DNA from: Paenibacillus cellulosilyticus
GTDB taxonomy: Bacteria > Bacillota > Bacilli > Paenibacillales > Paenibacillaceae
DNA: 64,000 nucleotides
Assembly: GCF_003182255.1 (NCBI RefSeq)
Contig: NZ_QGTQ01000009.1
Location: forward strand, 124,001 to 188,000
Reading direction: 5' to 3'
The notes under the pieces were generated by a model, which saw only the letters and a list, made by a program, of their open reading frames with translations, was not told the origin of the DNA and ran no database searches. The translations under genes and the position numbers were made by a program. Shown in pieces: positions 16,111 to 24,014 of this stretch (positions are counted from its first letter, which is position 1; the number at the start of each line of letters is the position of its first letter).

Positions 16111-16211
16111 TCAGCATTTCCCTTCCCTGTCACTCCTTCTAAAATGGCTATACAAAGTTATAGGACAATTTTACCACTTCATATATTTGAATAACCAGAC
16201 CATAAAGGGGA

Positions 16212-16964
16212 TTGTCTATGCCTGACTTAAACTATAAGTGCCAAGACATTCGTTTAAACTTAATCGAACCCCTTTATACAGAAACCACTACAAAGAAGGG
16301 ATTACTCACAAAGTGCAAACTGATTCGTCAGGGAAGGTTACTTGAACTCCCTCTAGTTATTCAGAAGGATATGACACAAGATATTTACTGGTTGGTTGCT
16401 GGCTACCCTGAGTTTGAAGCGTATAAGGAATGTTCAGTCGATATTGTGCCTGTTCGAGTTCAACCACTTTCAGACGTTATAGAACAAAGGCTAGTACTAT
16501 TGTCTCGCATGTTTCACCATGAACGAAATACTTGGATTGATAGGCATAAACAAATAAATGAACTAGTATCAAATGGAATCAGCGAAAAGGACATAGCAAA
16601 AAGACTCGGATGTACAGAAAGCGATATTATGCATTACCTCATTCATCCTGATATTCCTGAAGAAATAGTACGATTGGCTTTTGAACGAAAACGCAGCTTC
16701 CCCAATATAGAAGACATCCGTAAGCTGGAGTTACACAAATTCGTTAAAGATAGACTTTATACAGCATTAGTTGATGGTCAATTGAGTGGTGATAAACTTC
16801 AGAAGCTTAAATGGTTATTATCGATTAGTCTTTTCAAATTTCTTAATTGGAAAGAGCAATGGGAATGCATCCAGGAGTTTGTGATTCATTATAAAGAATA
16901 TCTCTTGTCCAAATGGACGCAACAACTCGAAGATCGCTTGAATGTGTTTACACAAGCAAATTAG
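16212..16964 (+). CDS. ParB-like DNA-binding protein
   Basis: This 250-residue protein resembles ParB/RepB/Spo0J proteins. Residues 40-85 carry a ParB-N-like pattern (LPLVIQKD, then YWLVAGYPEFEAYKEC and VDIVPVRV). A helix-turn-helix follows at about 105-135 (GISEKDIAKRLGCTESDIMHYL). The remaining 100 residues are helical. Proteins of this type bind centromere-like sites in plasmid partition or act as element-specific regulators. No ParA is in the element. A long inverted repeat lies just downstream (17108-17229). This is indirect evidence for an extrachromosomal phase. Confidence 0.65.
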   Translation: MSMPDLNYKCQDIRLNLIEPLYTETTTKKGLLTKCKLIRQGRLLELPLVIQKDMTQDIYWLVAGYPEFEAYKECSVDIVPVRVQPLSDVIEQRLVLLSRMFHHERNTWIDRHKQINELVSNGISEKDIAKRLGCTESDIMHYLIHPDIPEEIVRLAFERKRSFPNIEDIRKLELHKFVKDRLYTALVDGQLSGDKLQKLKWLLSISLFKFLNWKEQWECIQEFVIHYKEYLLSKWTQQLEDRLNVFTQAN

Positions 16965-17014
16965 TAACATCGAAACGCATGGCAACTCATTAAACACTTG
17001 CTGTTTATGTAGGA

Positions 17015-17030
17015 GTGCCGCTAACGGCAC
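17015..17030. other. Small perfect hairpin GTGCCG/CGGCAC
   Basis: GTGCCG, a CTAA loop and CGGCAC, followed by a GC-rich stretch (GGAGCGAAGCGA) unlike the surrounding AT-rich DNA. It lies in the intergenic region with the long inverted repeat. Confidence 0.5.
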
Positions 17031-17107
17031 GACAGGAGCGAAGCGACATCTTACAAAAAAAAGGGTTTTAAAGACCTATGTTACAATGAAGAACAAAACT
17101 TGTTAAA

Positions 17108-17229
17108 ATAAACAGGTATGATATTCGGGGTTAATTAAATACTGGTTGATATACTGTTGCTCTGTTCATGAATTAATCAGTGGTCTATATATGTATTTTA
17201 TTAACCCCGTAATTCATACCTGTTTAATT
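17108..17229. repeat. About 120-bp imperfect inverted repeat, candidate origin or partition site
   Basis: The left arm (17108-17142) contains AAACAGGTATGA and CGGGGTTAAT. The right arm (17193-17229) contains their reverse complements ATTAACCCCG and TCATACCTGTTT. The arms differ at a few positions, so the structure is an imperfect cruciform of about 35 bp per arm. Shorter symmetric pieces lie in the roughly 50-base middle. It lies between the ParB-like gene and the end of the minus-strand unknown gene. Confidence 0.75.
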
Positions 17230-17242
17230 CTTCGAGTTTTCT

Positions 17243-18199
17243 TTAAAAGGGTAGCGCCTCTAGTTCGTCAACCTTTATTGCCTTTATTGCCTTTTTATCA
17301 CCGTTTTTTTCGTTGTACGTTTCTAAACTCAAGATTGCCCGCGGCTTACGTGTATACCATCTAGCCCCGAATTGATTGTAGTGATTTACAGAGTAAACAT
17401 TAGCTTCTCTAAGATGCTCTGGTAAGTCAAATACAAAATCTTGACCATCTACATCAATCATATTGTACTTCTCTAGTGCCTTGAGGTAGATATTAAGAGA
17501 CGTTTCCTTGACACCTGACTCTCCTACAAATCTTCCTCTTGAGTATTGTGCCTTTCCATAAAGGTCACATTTATGCGAAAGAAATGAATAAAGGTAAAAA
17601 CCAATTGTACCTAGATCATCCTTCGACATGCAATACAGGAATACCTCAAACGGAACATGGTGGGTATTGCCAACCTCATAAAAAGTTCCATCAAGATCCC
17701 CAACATTTAGTGACTCCGTGGTTCTGTGGAAAGCTTTTAAGGGATACTTGATACAAAAATTACGATCATTGTGGCTCTTATCTACATACCCACTTTTCTT
17801 TAGATCCCCAATCGTTATGAAGTCTAAGTAGCCATCCTCATACGTGTATTCAACTGGATAATCTGTCGTCTTCAATGTGTACCCCAATTGATCAATTACA
17901 CCATTCTCTTTTATGATCGGCAACAATGTCTTGTTGTCTCTTGAATACCCCAATATTTGTTTAAGGTCATCTTGAGTAATCTTGTAATCCGCATTCCATT
18001 TACACGTCCAATACAACCAGTGACAAAGATAAGTATAGGAATACGCAACTGATAATTTATCGCTTGATTTCTTCCCCTGAGTTAACTCATCACAATAAAT
18101 AAGATCACTAAAAATCTCATTAGGCATGTATATCTTCGCTAGTGATTTCTCACCTTGATAAGATACACTAAGCAACTTTTCCAATTCAATCATCTTCAT
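17243..18199 (-). CDS. Unknown protein with possible winged-helix (replication-type) domain
   Basis: The 318-residue protein starts at an ATG with AAGGGG nine bases upstream. It has no membrane segment. Residues 55-115 contain SYTYLCHWLYWTCKW, then KITQDDLKQILGYSRDNKTLLPIIKENGVIDQLGY. That pattern recalls winged-helix domains of replication initiators such as DnaD- or RepA-type proteins. A second similar stretch (about 205-270, LGTIGFYLYSFLSHKC then VKETSLNIYLKALEKYNMI) suggests a tandem arrangement. Its position beside a long inverted repeat and a ParB-like gene makes an element replication or maintenance protein plausible. I do not recognise a specific family. Confidence 0.55.
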   Translation of the reverse strand: MKMIELEKLLSVSYQGEKSLAKIYMPNEIFSDLIYCDELTQGKKSSDKLSVAYSYTYLCHWLYWTCKWNADYKITQDDLKQILGYSRDNKTLLPIIKENGVIDQLGYTLKTTDYPVEYTYEDGYLDFITIGDLKKSGYVDKSHNDRNFCIKYPLKAFHRTTESLNVGDLDGTFYEVGNTHHVPFEVFLYCMSKDDLGTIGFYLYSFLSHKCDLYGKAQYSRGRFVGESGVKETSLNIYLKALEKYNMIDVDGQDFVFDLPEHLREANVYSVNHYNQFGARWYTRKPRAILSLETYNEKNGDKKAIKAIKVDELEALPF

Positions 18200-18269
18200 A
18201 ATTCTCAATCCCCTTCTATTTTTTATCAACTTAGAAAAAAAAACAAAAGAGCGTTAACGTGTAACGCTC

Positions 18270-18461
18270 TTACTTCAATCCGTTGTTTCTATATTCTCGC
18301 AATGCGTCCTTCAATGGTTCATCACTTCTAAAAAGCCAAAACTGCTGAAACGACCTTTCGTGTAATGCTGTGCAAATGTAATTTATCTTCTTCACCATTT
18401 TCAAGAACCTAAATAGGTTCGTAGAATAGCAATAGAAATACTCCTGATTATTGTTTGTCAT
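18270..18461 (-). CDS. Small DUF5659-like protein
   Basis: The 63 residues from the ATG at 18461 (GAGAGGAAGAGAATTC upstream) have an alternating pattern. EYFYCYSTNLFRFL, a basic turn, INYICTAL and FQQFWLFRSDEPLKDALREYR follow in order. This matches the small domain DUF5659 as I remember it, seen in Firmicutes plasmids and phages, with no known function. It overlaps nothing and follows the phage-tail gene by 17 bp on the same strand. It is probably the last gene of that operon. Confidence 0.55.
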   Translation of the reverse strand: MTNNNQEYFYCYSTNLFRFLKMVKKINYICTALHERSFQQFWLFRSDEPLKDALREYRNNGLK

Positions 18462-18477
18462 GAATTCTCTTCCTCTC

Positions 18478-18933
18478 TTATCCAAACGTAGCTGTTAAGC
18501 CTATCATATTAGCTTCACTAAAATCCCATGTACCAAGTGGAACTGCAATATTTGTCGCCCCTGAAAACCGTAGATGCTCACTTCCTAGATGTATTAATGA
18601 GGCATAGTCAATACCGTTATATATCGTAAAGTAGTTTTGGCCTTTATAGTGAAGCTGTAGATCACCAAGCTGACCACCCACCCTGACAAAATTACTAGGA
18701 AAACCTTGCTGGTAGATCTGCTCAGCAGAGAGGTTGGTTGTATTGATAAAACTGGCATCAATCTTTCCAGCTATAATTTGATCAGCTGTAATTGTCCCCG
18801 TATAAACTCCATTAGCATCGATGTGTGTTAGCCTAGTTGAGTTAGCCATCAATCCTCCTAATGTAGCTGCGGTGGGCTGGTTTGTCACTTGTGACCAGCT
18901 TAATGAAGCATTAGCACCCATTTTTACATTCAT
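18478..18933 (-). CDS. Phage tail-tip/minor structural protein fragment
   Basis: The 151 residues look like the C-terminal part of a Firmicutes siphophage tail endopeptidase or baseplate protein. The signature is GVYTGTITADQIIAGKIDASFINTT, the repeated motif before the receptor-binding part, followed by a beta-rich end. The normal protein is several hundred residues long, so only the distal part is kept. It still has its own start: ATG overlaps the stop of the upstream Ntn-hydrolase gene as ATGA. No other tail, capsid or terminase gene is present in the element, so the fragment is co-opted or residual. Translation coupling suggests it is expressed. Confidence 0.75.
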   Translation of the reverse strand: MNVKMGANASLSWSQVTNQPTAATLGGLMANSTRLTHIDANGVYTGTITADQIIAGKIDASFINTTNLSAEQIYQQGFPSNFVRVGGQLGDLQLHYKGQNYFTIYNGIDYASLIHLGSEHLRFSGATNIAVPLGTWDFSEANMIGLTATFG

Positions 18934-19547
18934 GTCTTCATCTCCTGTACATACTCATCAATTCCATCTTCACTTATCACATGAACTGCTATCGTCCCAC
19001 CAACTCGACCGTCAAGCGACTCTATATGGTTGAAGGCTCCCAGAATGCTCTGTATCGATTCTGACGGGTTAAAATGCTTAGGCAGGTAATCTATTACATC
19101 TTCTTGTCGTAGCCCTCTTGCCGTCATCTTAGAGATTTTCGTGAAATGAGGTAAGAATCCATCGCTATGACAATACTCAATAAAGCCACTCTCTTTCTTC
19201 TTGGTGTCAAAGAATGCTACAACGGTAGCAAGAGCTGCTCCTTTTGGATTTAATTCGTAGAACATCGGACAAATACCAATGAACTCATCATGTATAACCT
19301 TGCTTTCGCTTTGTACAATTTTCGCTACTTCATCAATGGTTGTTTGTTCATTCACTTTACAAGCAATTCTGAAACGAAGAACCTCACAATAGCTTTGTAC
19401 TCCTGATATGAATATAGAGATGTGTTCGGTTAGCCTGGTCAGTTTTTGATGATTGTTACTTACTACTTGACTTCCCTTTATCGTTCGTCCATCTCCAGCA
19501 ATGATGACAAAATTACTGGGATTGTTGACGGCAATACATAGGCTCAT
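18930..19547 (-). CDS. HslV/proteasome-like Ntn hydrolase
   Basis: The 205-residue protein fits the beta-subunit fold of HslV and proteasomes. After removal of Met the first residue is Ser. IIAGDGRTI supplies the Asp (D19) and HQKLTRL the Lys (K35), with the same 16-residue spacing as Asp17-Lys33 in HslV. FISGVQS follows, as FAGG does in HslV. The C-terminal VGGTIAVHVISEDGIDEY matches proteasome-like phage proteins. The ATG at 19547 overlaps the upstream XRE stop (ATGA) and leaves Ser exposed. A threonine is usual, so a serine nucleophile is notable. There is no HslU/ClpX-type ATPase nearby. Confidence 0.75.
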   Translation of the reverse strand: MSLCIAVNNPSNFVIIAGDGRTIKGSQVVSNNHQKLTRLTEHISIFISGVQSYCEVLRFRIACKVNEQTTIDEVAKIVQSESKVIHDEFIGICPMFYELNPKGAALATVVAFFDTKKKESGFIEYCHSDGFLPHFTKISKMTARGLRQEDVIDYLPKHFNPSESIQSILGAFNHIESLDGRVGGTIAVHVISEDGIDEYVQEMKT

Positions 19548-19732
19548 TTCGCAGCACACACCTTCTCATTGATATAACTTCGATACATCGACACCTTTTC
19601 TTCACTCATACCATTTCTGTTGTTCTCGTAGTTGCTAATGTGTGACTTGTGACAATTCAACAAAGCTGCAAGTTCCTTTAACCGAATCCGTTTCTTGATT
19701 CTCAGTAATCTAAATTCATCTCTATCTAGCAT
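19544..19732 (-). CDS. Small XRE-type regulator heading the Ntn-hydrolase operon
   Basis: The 62 residues from the ATG at 19732 hold one helix-turn-helix: FRLLRIKKRIRLKELAALLNCHKSHISNYE. The stop overlaps the ATG of the Ntn hydrolase. The three genes XRE, hydrolase and tail fragment therefore form a tightly coupled set. It probably regulates its own operon. The frame extends further upstream into a hairpin region, so the start is not certain. Confidence 0.7.
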   Translation of the reverse strand: MLDRDEFRLLRIKKRIRLKELAALLNCHKSHISNYENNRNGMSEEKVSMYRSYINEKVCAAK

Positions 19733-19814
19733 TTCTTCTAACCCCACTTCTAAATTTGAGTAACGCAAAGAAGAGAGGATTCTATGAAAGAACCCTCTCT
19801 CTAATATGAATAAA

Positions 19815-19850
19815 CACAAAAAAGAGCGCACCAAGTCTAGCGCCCCTCTT
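19815..19850 (-). terminator. Terminator upstream of the XRE/Ntn operon
   Basis: On the minus strand AAGAG and GCGC pair with GCGC and CTCTT, followed by TTTTTTG. It ends transcripts from the genes at 19947-21079. Confidence 0.65.
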
Positions 19851-19946
19851 TATGACCATACTATTATTATATCATATTTGTAATACTTTGTCAAACAATA
19901 TTATTTATGAGTTGTTTTCCGTATTTTTAATTACCATATTAACCCG

Positions 19947-20363
19947 TCAAACGACATCTTTGTGAATCATAATCTTATCTTCCTCTTCTTGAAAACTCGT
20001 TGGAAGTTGATATTTAACAATAGTATCCTCATCAAGTTTAAATTCACGTAATCTCTCATTACTAGGTTCAATAATTTCTTCCAGCGTAGAATGCTTGAGC
20101 CATTCATTGAGTACATCATTCATCTTTTCATGGATCAAACGTTTTCTAAACTGAATTGAAACCACCTTCTGTTCTAACTTACTTTTCTCCACTACCAGTC
20201 TTAGTAACGTGCTCTCAGCATTCTCATCGAGTTGAGGGCCAAGTATCCCAGTATCACGAAGTACATACTTTATCGCATGATTGTAGTTCTTAATTCGTTT
20301 TGCTAGAACTTTTTCTGTCTTTGTAAGTTTTGAATATTCTCTTTTCATTTCCTTCGAGGTCAT
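19947..20363 (-). CDS. Coiled-coil protein of unknown function
   Basis: This 138-residue, highly charged and almost entirely helical protein has heptad-like leucine/isoleucine spacing in residues 10-100. It ends in an acidic tail (FQEEEDKIMIHKDVV). GGAG lies eight bases before the ATG at 20363. It follows the XRE gene at 20393 by 29 bp on the same strand and is likely co-transcribed with it. It could be a structural partner of that regulator. No family was recognised. Confidence 0.6.
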   Translation of the reverse strand: MTSKEMKREYSKLTKTEKVLAKRIKNYNHAIKYVLRDTGILGPQLDENAESTLLRLVVEKSKLEQKVVSIQFRKRLIHEKMNDVLNEWLKHSTLEEIIEPSNERLREFKLDEDTIVKYQLPTSFQEEEDKIMIHKDVV

Positions 20364-20392
20364 TGTGTACGCTCCATTCAAATATTAGTTGG

Positions 20393-21079
20393 TTACATTA
20401 CCCCATGCTTTATTAGTAAGTCCTTAAAATCACTATAAAATGATAATTGTTTTTCATTTGGGAACATCTCCTGGGTATACCACTTCTTACGATCAACACC
20501 ATCGTAGAGATTAAAATAAGTCACAATGCTATCCAGAGTATTAATACCTTTGACATTAAATTTCTGGAGAAAGTCAAGATATGAATTCAACTTAGTTAAA
20601 ATATGCTCTTCTGCACTTCTATCTTGGAACTCCGTTTGTTGATTTTCTTTGTCTAATCCTTTCAATAGTTCAATCAAAGAACTGATACGGTTCTGATATG
20701 AATCAACTTGTAAGGTTTTATTCAACTCTTTGTAGAGATAAGCAAGTTCATTCTCGTAGTCATCAACATATTCGTCTATGAGTAGGTCATCGTAATCTAC
20801 TCCATTAGGAACAATAAACGGCTCATGACGATCTTCGAATTCCATTGTTTCAATTCGGTGAATTCGAATTTTCAATTCATCCACATATGTGAGTTCTTTC
20901 TGGAAATACTCTGAAGAAATCCCTCTGAATATTTTAGATAGTATTGGCAGGTACTTTGAAGGTATATCCCTTGTTCCCTTTAGCCAACTACTTATATTAG
21001 GCGCTGCGATTTTTAACTTTTCCGCTATTTCCTTCTGGTCTTTTTTATGTACCTTACAAATAAACTCCAATCCAATCAT
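20393..21079 (-). CDS. XRE-type regulator with a long helical C-terminus
   Basis: The 228-residue protein begins with a helix-turn-helix (DQKEIAEKLKIAAPNISSWLKGTRDIPSKYLPILSKIF, about residues 13-50). A helical, acidic domain of about 160 residues follows, with no recognised fold. AAAGGAG precedes the ATG. It is divergent from the large serine recombinase, separated by 200 bp that contain inverted repeats. The most likely role is control of recombinase expression and so of integration and excision. The extra domain may sense a signal. Confidence 0.75.
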   Translation of the reverse strand: MIGLEFICKVHKKDQKEIAEKLKIAAPNISSWLKGTRDIPSKYLPILSKIFRGISSEYFQKELTYVDELKIRIHRIETMEFEDRHEPFIVPNGVDYDDLLIDEYVDDYENELAYLYKELNKTLQVDSYQNRISSLIELLKGLDKENQQTEFQDRSAEEHILTKLNSYLDFLQKFNVKGINTLDSIVTYFNLYDGVDRKKWYTQEMFPNEKQLSFYSDFKDLLIKHGVM

Positions 21080-21157
21080 TGTGAATGAACACTCTCCTTT
21101 TGATTTTTCATCTTTATAAATTTAATTTATGTTAATTCGAGATAATTGTAAAGACTT

Positions 21158-21186
21158 TTGTTTAATTTTGTTTTATAATTAACAAA
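21158..21186. promoter_or_regulatory. Inverted repeat in the recombinase/XRE divergent promoter region
   Basis: TTTGTTTAATT and AATTAACAAA flank an 8-base AT-rich centre in the very AT-rich intergenic region. It is a likely operator for the XRE protein at 20393-21079. Confidence 0.45.
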
Positions 21187-21279
21187 TCCCGTCCTAGATT
21201 GAATTATACACATTACTTCATTTTAAGTGCTTCTGATCTCTGATTAGGCAACTAACATTTCTTAAAGGTGGTCTTGCGT

Positions 21280-23121
21280 TTGAGAGCAACATTTTACGCT
21301 AGAGTAAGCTCTGATACAGAAGAACAAAGAAGTTCAATTGATTCCCAAGTAAAGTTTTTTCAAGACTATATCAAAGAACATAAACATCAAAAAGCAGTCG
21401 GTGGAATATTTTGTAAGAGAGACGGAAGTGCCGAAGCAACTGATGGCTATTATGTTGATGAAGGTTTTTCAGGTGCAAAGTCGTTTAAATACAGAAGAGC
21501 ATTCCAACAAATGATTCAAGATGCTAAAGCTAGAAAATTTGATATGATCTTCGTGAAAGATATCAAGAGATTTGGACGAAACGCTCAGGAAACCCTTAAA
21601 TACATTAGCGATCTCAAAGAAGTTAATGTAGGCGTTTATTTTGACAATATCAAAGCTAACACACTTAGCAGAAACGATGATTTCCGCATTCAACTTTTTG
21701 CTTCTTTAGCCGAAGAAGAATCCACTTCGAAAAGCAAAAGTGTACAGTGGGGAAAAATGGTGAAATATAAACAAGGCATTTGGGGTGGTCGAGAGCCTTA
21801 TGGTTACAATCTCAAAGAAGGCAAACTAGTCAAGAACGAAGCAGAAGAGAAGATCGTTTTGGAAGTATTCCACCTATTCCTAAACGAGAGCATGGGTCAA
21901 CGGAACATTGCCAAGACACTTAACGCTAGTGGTGTACCTACAAAAAGCGGTAAGACAATTTGGGATCAAAGTTTAATTTCCAAGATGCTAAAGAATGCGG
22001 TCTACACTGGCGAGATACGTTTACATCGAACACAAAAAACAGACATCAACCGTAATCGCTTTAAGAAAATACCTTTAGAAGAACAAATCGTAACTCAAGA
22101 TGAATCTCTAAGAATGATTGACGATGAAACGTTCCGACTTGTGCAGGATGAAAAGGCAAAACGTTTCGAACAGTTTGGAGACTTCAAATACAAGAACATC
22201 ACTATTGAAGATGATGATGGAAACGAAGTAACTAAGAAGCAGCGCAGTATTGAACGTGGTTTGAGCAGACATTCCAGCAAGCATCTCTTCTCGAATCTAT
22301 TGAAGTGTGGGAACTGCGGTGGAAGCCTAAGACGAAAAGTTCAGAAGAACCACAAGAACACGTTCCTATACTGGTTTTGCAGGAACAATGACCAATTTGG
22401 AAAACATAAGTGCGGCTACAGAAACCTTCAACATGAGGAAATGTTGATTAAGTTCGTTAAGAAAGAAATTGTAAAGTACCGTAATACCCCTAACAAACGA
22501 AAGTACTACCTTCAAACTATCTTAAAAACTAGGTACAATGCTAAAGATATTGTGGATAGGAAGCAACAACTTCAAAATGAGATTGATGAAACTAAAGCGA
22601 TAAAAAAAGGCATTCTTAAACAAGTAGCATTAGAAAGCATCACCCAAGAGGATTTCGATGAACTAAATAAGGAACTAAGCGCCCAACTCTACGAAGCAGA
22701 ATCGAAACTTAACCAACTTATCTACATCGACAATGAAATTGAAAAACTACAATTAAGATTCAAGCAGTTCACCACTTTCCTTGATGAACTCGATGTTGAT
22801 AACTTAACTAATGTTAATCTACGAAAGATCATCCATAGTATTGTTGCTGAAACACATGAAGAAGAGATAGAAGACCCTTTTAGTGGAATGCCATACGAGA
22901 AGCATACGTTAAGAATCCATTGGAATTTCATGGGCACGACTGAACGAGAGATTCTAAAAGAAAGCGCTAAAAAAGCTCGTGAGATCATTACTACCAACTC
23001 AGCAGACTACAATCTTACGGCTGACATTATTGAAGAGATGGCTGAGAACGCTAGTAGAAGGCCAACAGAAGACGAACTACTGTACTCAATCGAAACATTT
23101 TCGGAAATGGAAACTAGCTGA
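21280..23121 (+). CDS. Large serine recombinase (integrase) of the element
   Basis: This 613-residue protein starts at a TTG with GGTGG eight bases upstream; the earlier GTG at 21268 is inside the ribosome site. The resolvase catalytic domain comes first (ATFYARVSSDTEEQRSS, nucleophile Ser10 or 11; KDIKRFGRN; ASLAEEES). A recombinase domain (about 165-290, GGREPYGYN), a zinc-ribbon domain (CGNCGG...FCRNN...CGYRN, about 345-395) and a long coiled coil (about 425-520) follow. This is the layout of phiC31/TP901-type integrases. It ends 15 bp before the right attachment arm. It catalyses integration at the cpaF site, and excision with a directionality factor that is not identified. Confidence 0.95.
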   Translation: MRATFYARVSSDTEEQRSSIDSQVKFFQDYIKEHKHQKAVGGIFCKRDGSAEATDGYYVDEGFSGAKSFKYRRAFQQMIQDAKARKFDMIFVKDIKRFGRNAQETLKYISDLKEVNVGVYFDNIKANTLSRNDDFRIQLFASLAEEESTSKSKSVQWGKMVKYKQGIWGGREPYGYNLKEGKLVKNEAEEKIVLEVFHLFLNESMGQRNIAKTLNASGVPTKSGKTIWDQSLISKMLKNAVYTGEIRLHRTQKTDINRNRFKKIPLEEQIVTQDESLRMIDDETFRLVQDEKAKRFEQFGDFKYKNITIEDDDGNEVTKKQRSIERGLSRHSSKHLFSNLLKCGNCGGSLRRKVQKNHKNTFLYWFCRNNDQFGKHKCGYRNLQHEEMLIKFVKKEIVKYRNTPNKRKYYLQTILKTRYNAKDIVDRKQQLQNEIDETKAIKKGILKQVALESITQEDFDELNKELSAQLYEAESKLNQLIYIDNEIEKLQLRFKQFTTFLDELDVDNLTNVNLRKIIHSIVAETHEEEIEDPFSGMPYEKHTLRIHWNFMGTTEREILKESAKKAREIITTNSADYNLTADIIEEMAENASRRPTEDELLYSIETFSEMETS

Positions 23122-23136
23122 GGTTTCCATTTATTG

Positions 23137-23162
23137 ATTACCTATTTTATAGATATGCCCTG
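23137..23162. other. attR: right attachment junction
   Basis: ATTACCTATTTTATA (23137-23151), seven bases, then core CCTG (23159-23162). It is the mirror of attL. Joined to the left end it gives two 15-bp arms around 20 bases, centred on the TG of the core. Confidence 0.82.
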
Positions 23163-24014
23163 CAGCATATCGAGCGCCTCGGCCCCACGTACCTCGCCGA
23201 CAATAATTCGATTTGGCCGCATCCGCAGCGACGCTCGAATAAGCTCGCGGATGGAGATTTCACCCTTGCCTTCTGTATTCGCATTGCGAGTTTCAAGGGA
23301 AACGAGATTCGGGATGGTTCGGATCTGCAGCTCGGCCGAGTCCTCAATCGTAATGACACGTTCATCCGACGGAATGAATCGAGAGAGCGCATTGAGCAGC
23401 GTCGTCTTGCCCGAGCCTGTACCACCGCTGACGAACACGTTGTATTTAGCAGCGACGAGCTGCTTCAGTAACGCCGCCGCCTCAGCGGGCAATGCTCCGA
23501 GCTGAATGAGTGATTCAATGTCGAGCGGTTTGTCCGGAAATTTCCGAATCGTCAGCGATGGTCCACCTAGCGCTACTGGCGGGAGCACAACATGCACGCG
23601 AGAGCCGTCCTTCAACCGAGCATCTACAATCGGATTAGACTCATTCACGGTACGGTTCACCCCAGCAACAATCGCTTGAATCATATCGTGGAGCCGTTCC
23701 TCACTCTCGAACGATGTCGGCCAGCGTGTCAGTTGTCCCTTCCGCTCGACGAAAATTTGCTGATGACCGTTAATCATAATCTCCGTCACTTCTGGATCAT
23801 CGATGAGCGGCTGCAGCACGTCGAGTCCCCGGAACGAGTGAAACACCCGCCGGACAAGCGACGCTCTGTCCGACGCCGTAACCTGCCGGCCCATGCACCA
23901 CTCGAATACGGCTTGCTCCGATGCTTGCCGCAGCCGTTCGTCCGAGACGGAACCGTTCATATCGATTCGTTGTCTCACCGATTCCTTCAGCGCCAGCACT
24001 AGCTGCTCTGTCAT
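23142..24014 (-). pseudogene. cpaF: cpaF/tadA secretion ATPase, 5' part
   Basis: The 285 cpaF codons present encode the N-terminal domain (EVTEIMINGHQQIFVERKG region, about residues 75-90). They also encode the ATPase core up to Walker B: Walker A GGTGSGKTT at about 203-211, Asp box VITIEDSAEL, and IIVGEVRGAEALDMLQ. After that Gln the element adds GISIK and a stop. The histidine box and C-terminal domain are at 1164-1589. The ATG at 24014 overlaps the stop of cpaE (TGATG). A product from this half would bind ATP but could not complete the active site. Confidence 0.92.

Larger units (their letters stand above)
1586..23162. mobile_element. 21.57-kb serine-recombinase integrative element inserted in cpaF
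   Basis: The boundaries are set by the split cpaF gene. Both junctions contain CCTG (1586-1589 and 23159-23162), and the coding frame continues exactly across them. The element is clearly more AT-rich than its flanks. It carries its own large serine recombinase next to the right junction and strong hairpin terminators near the left one. Its content is regulators (five HTH proteins), a resolvase, candidate defence genes, a ParB-like protein, two phage-derived genes and many unknown genes. I see no terminase, portal, capsid, relaxase or type IV coupling protein. It is better called an integrative element or satellite than a prophage or ICE. Excision should regenerate cpaF. Confidence 0.92.

Noticed and set aside
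1586-23162. Complete prophage or conjugative element
   Set aside because: There is no terminase, portal, capsid, lysis cassette, relaxase or T4SS gene; only a tail-tip fragment is phage structural.
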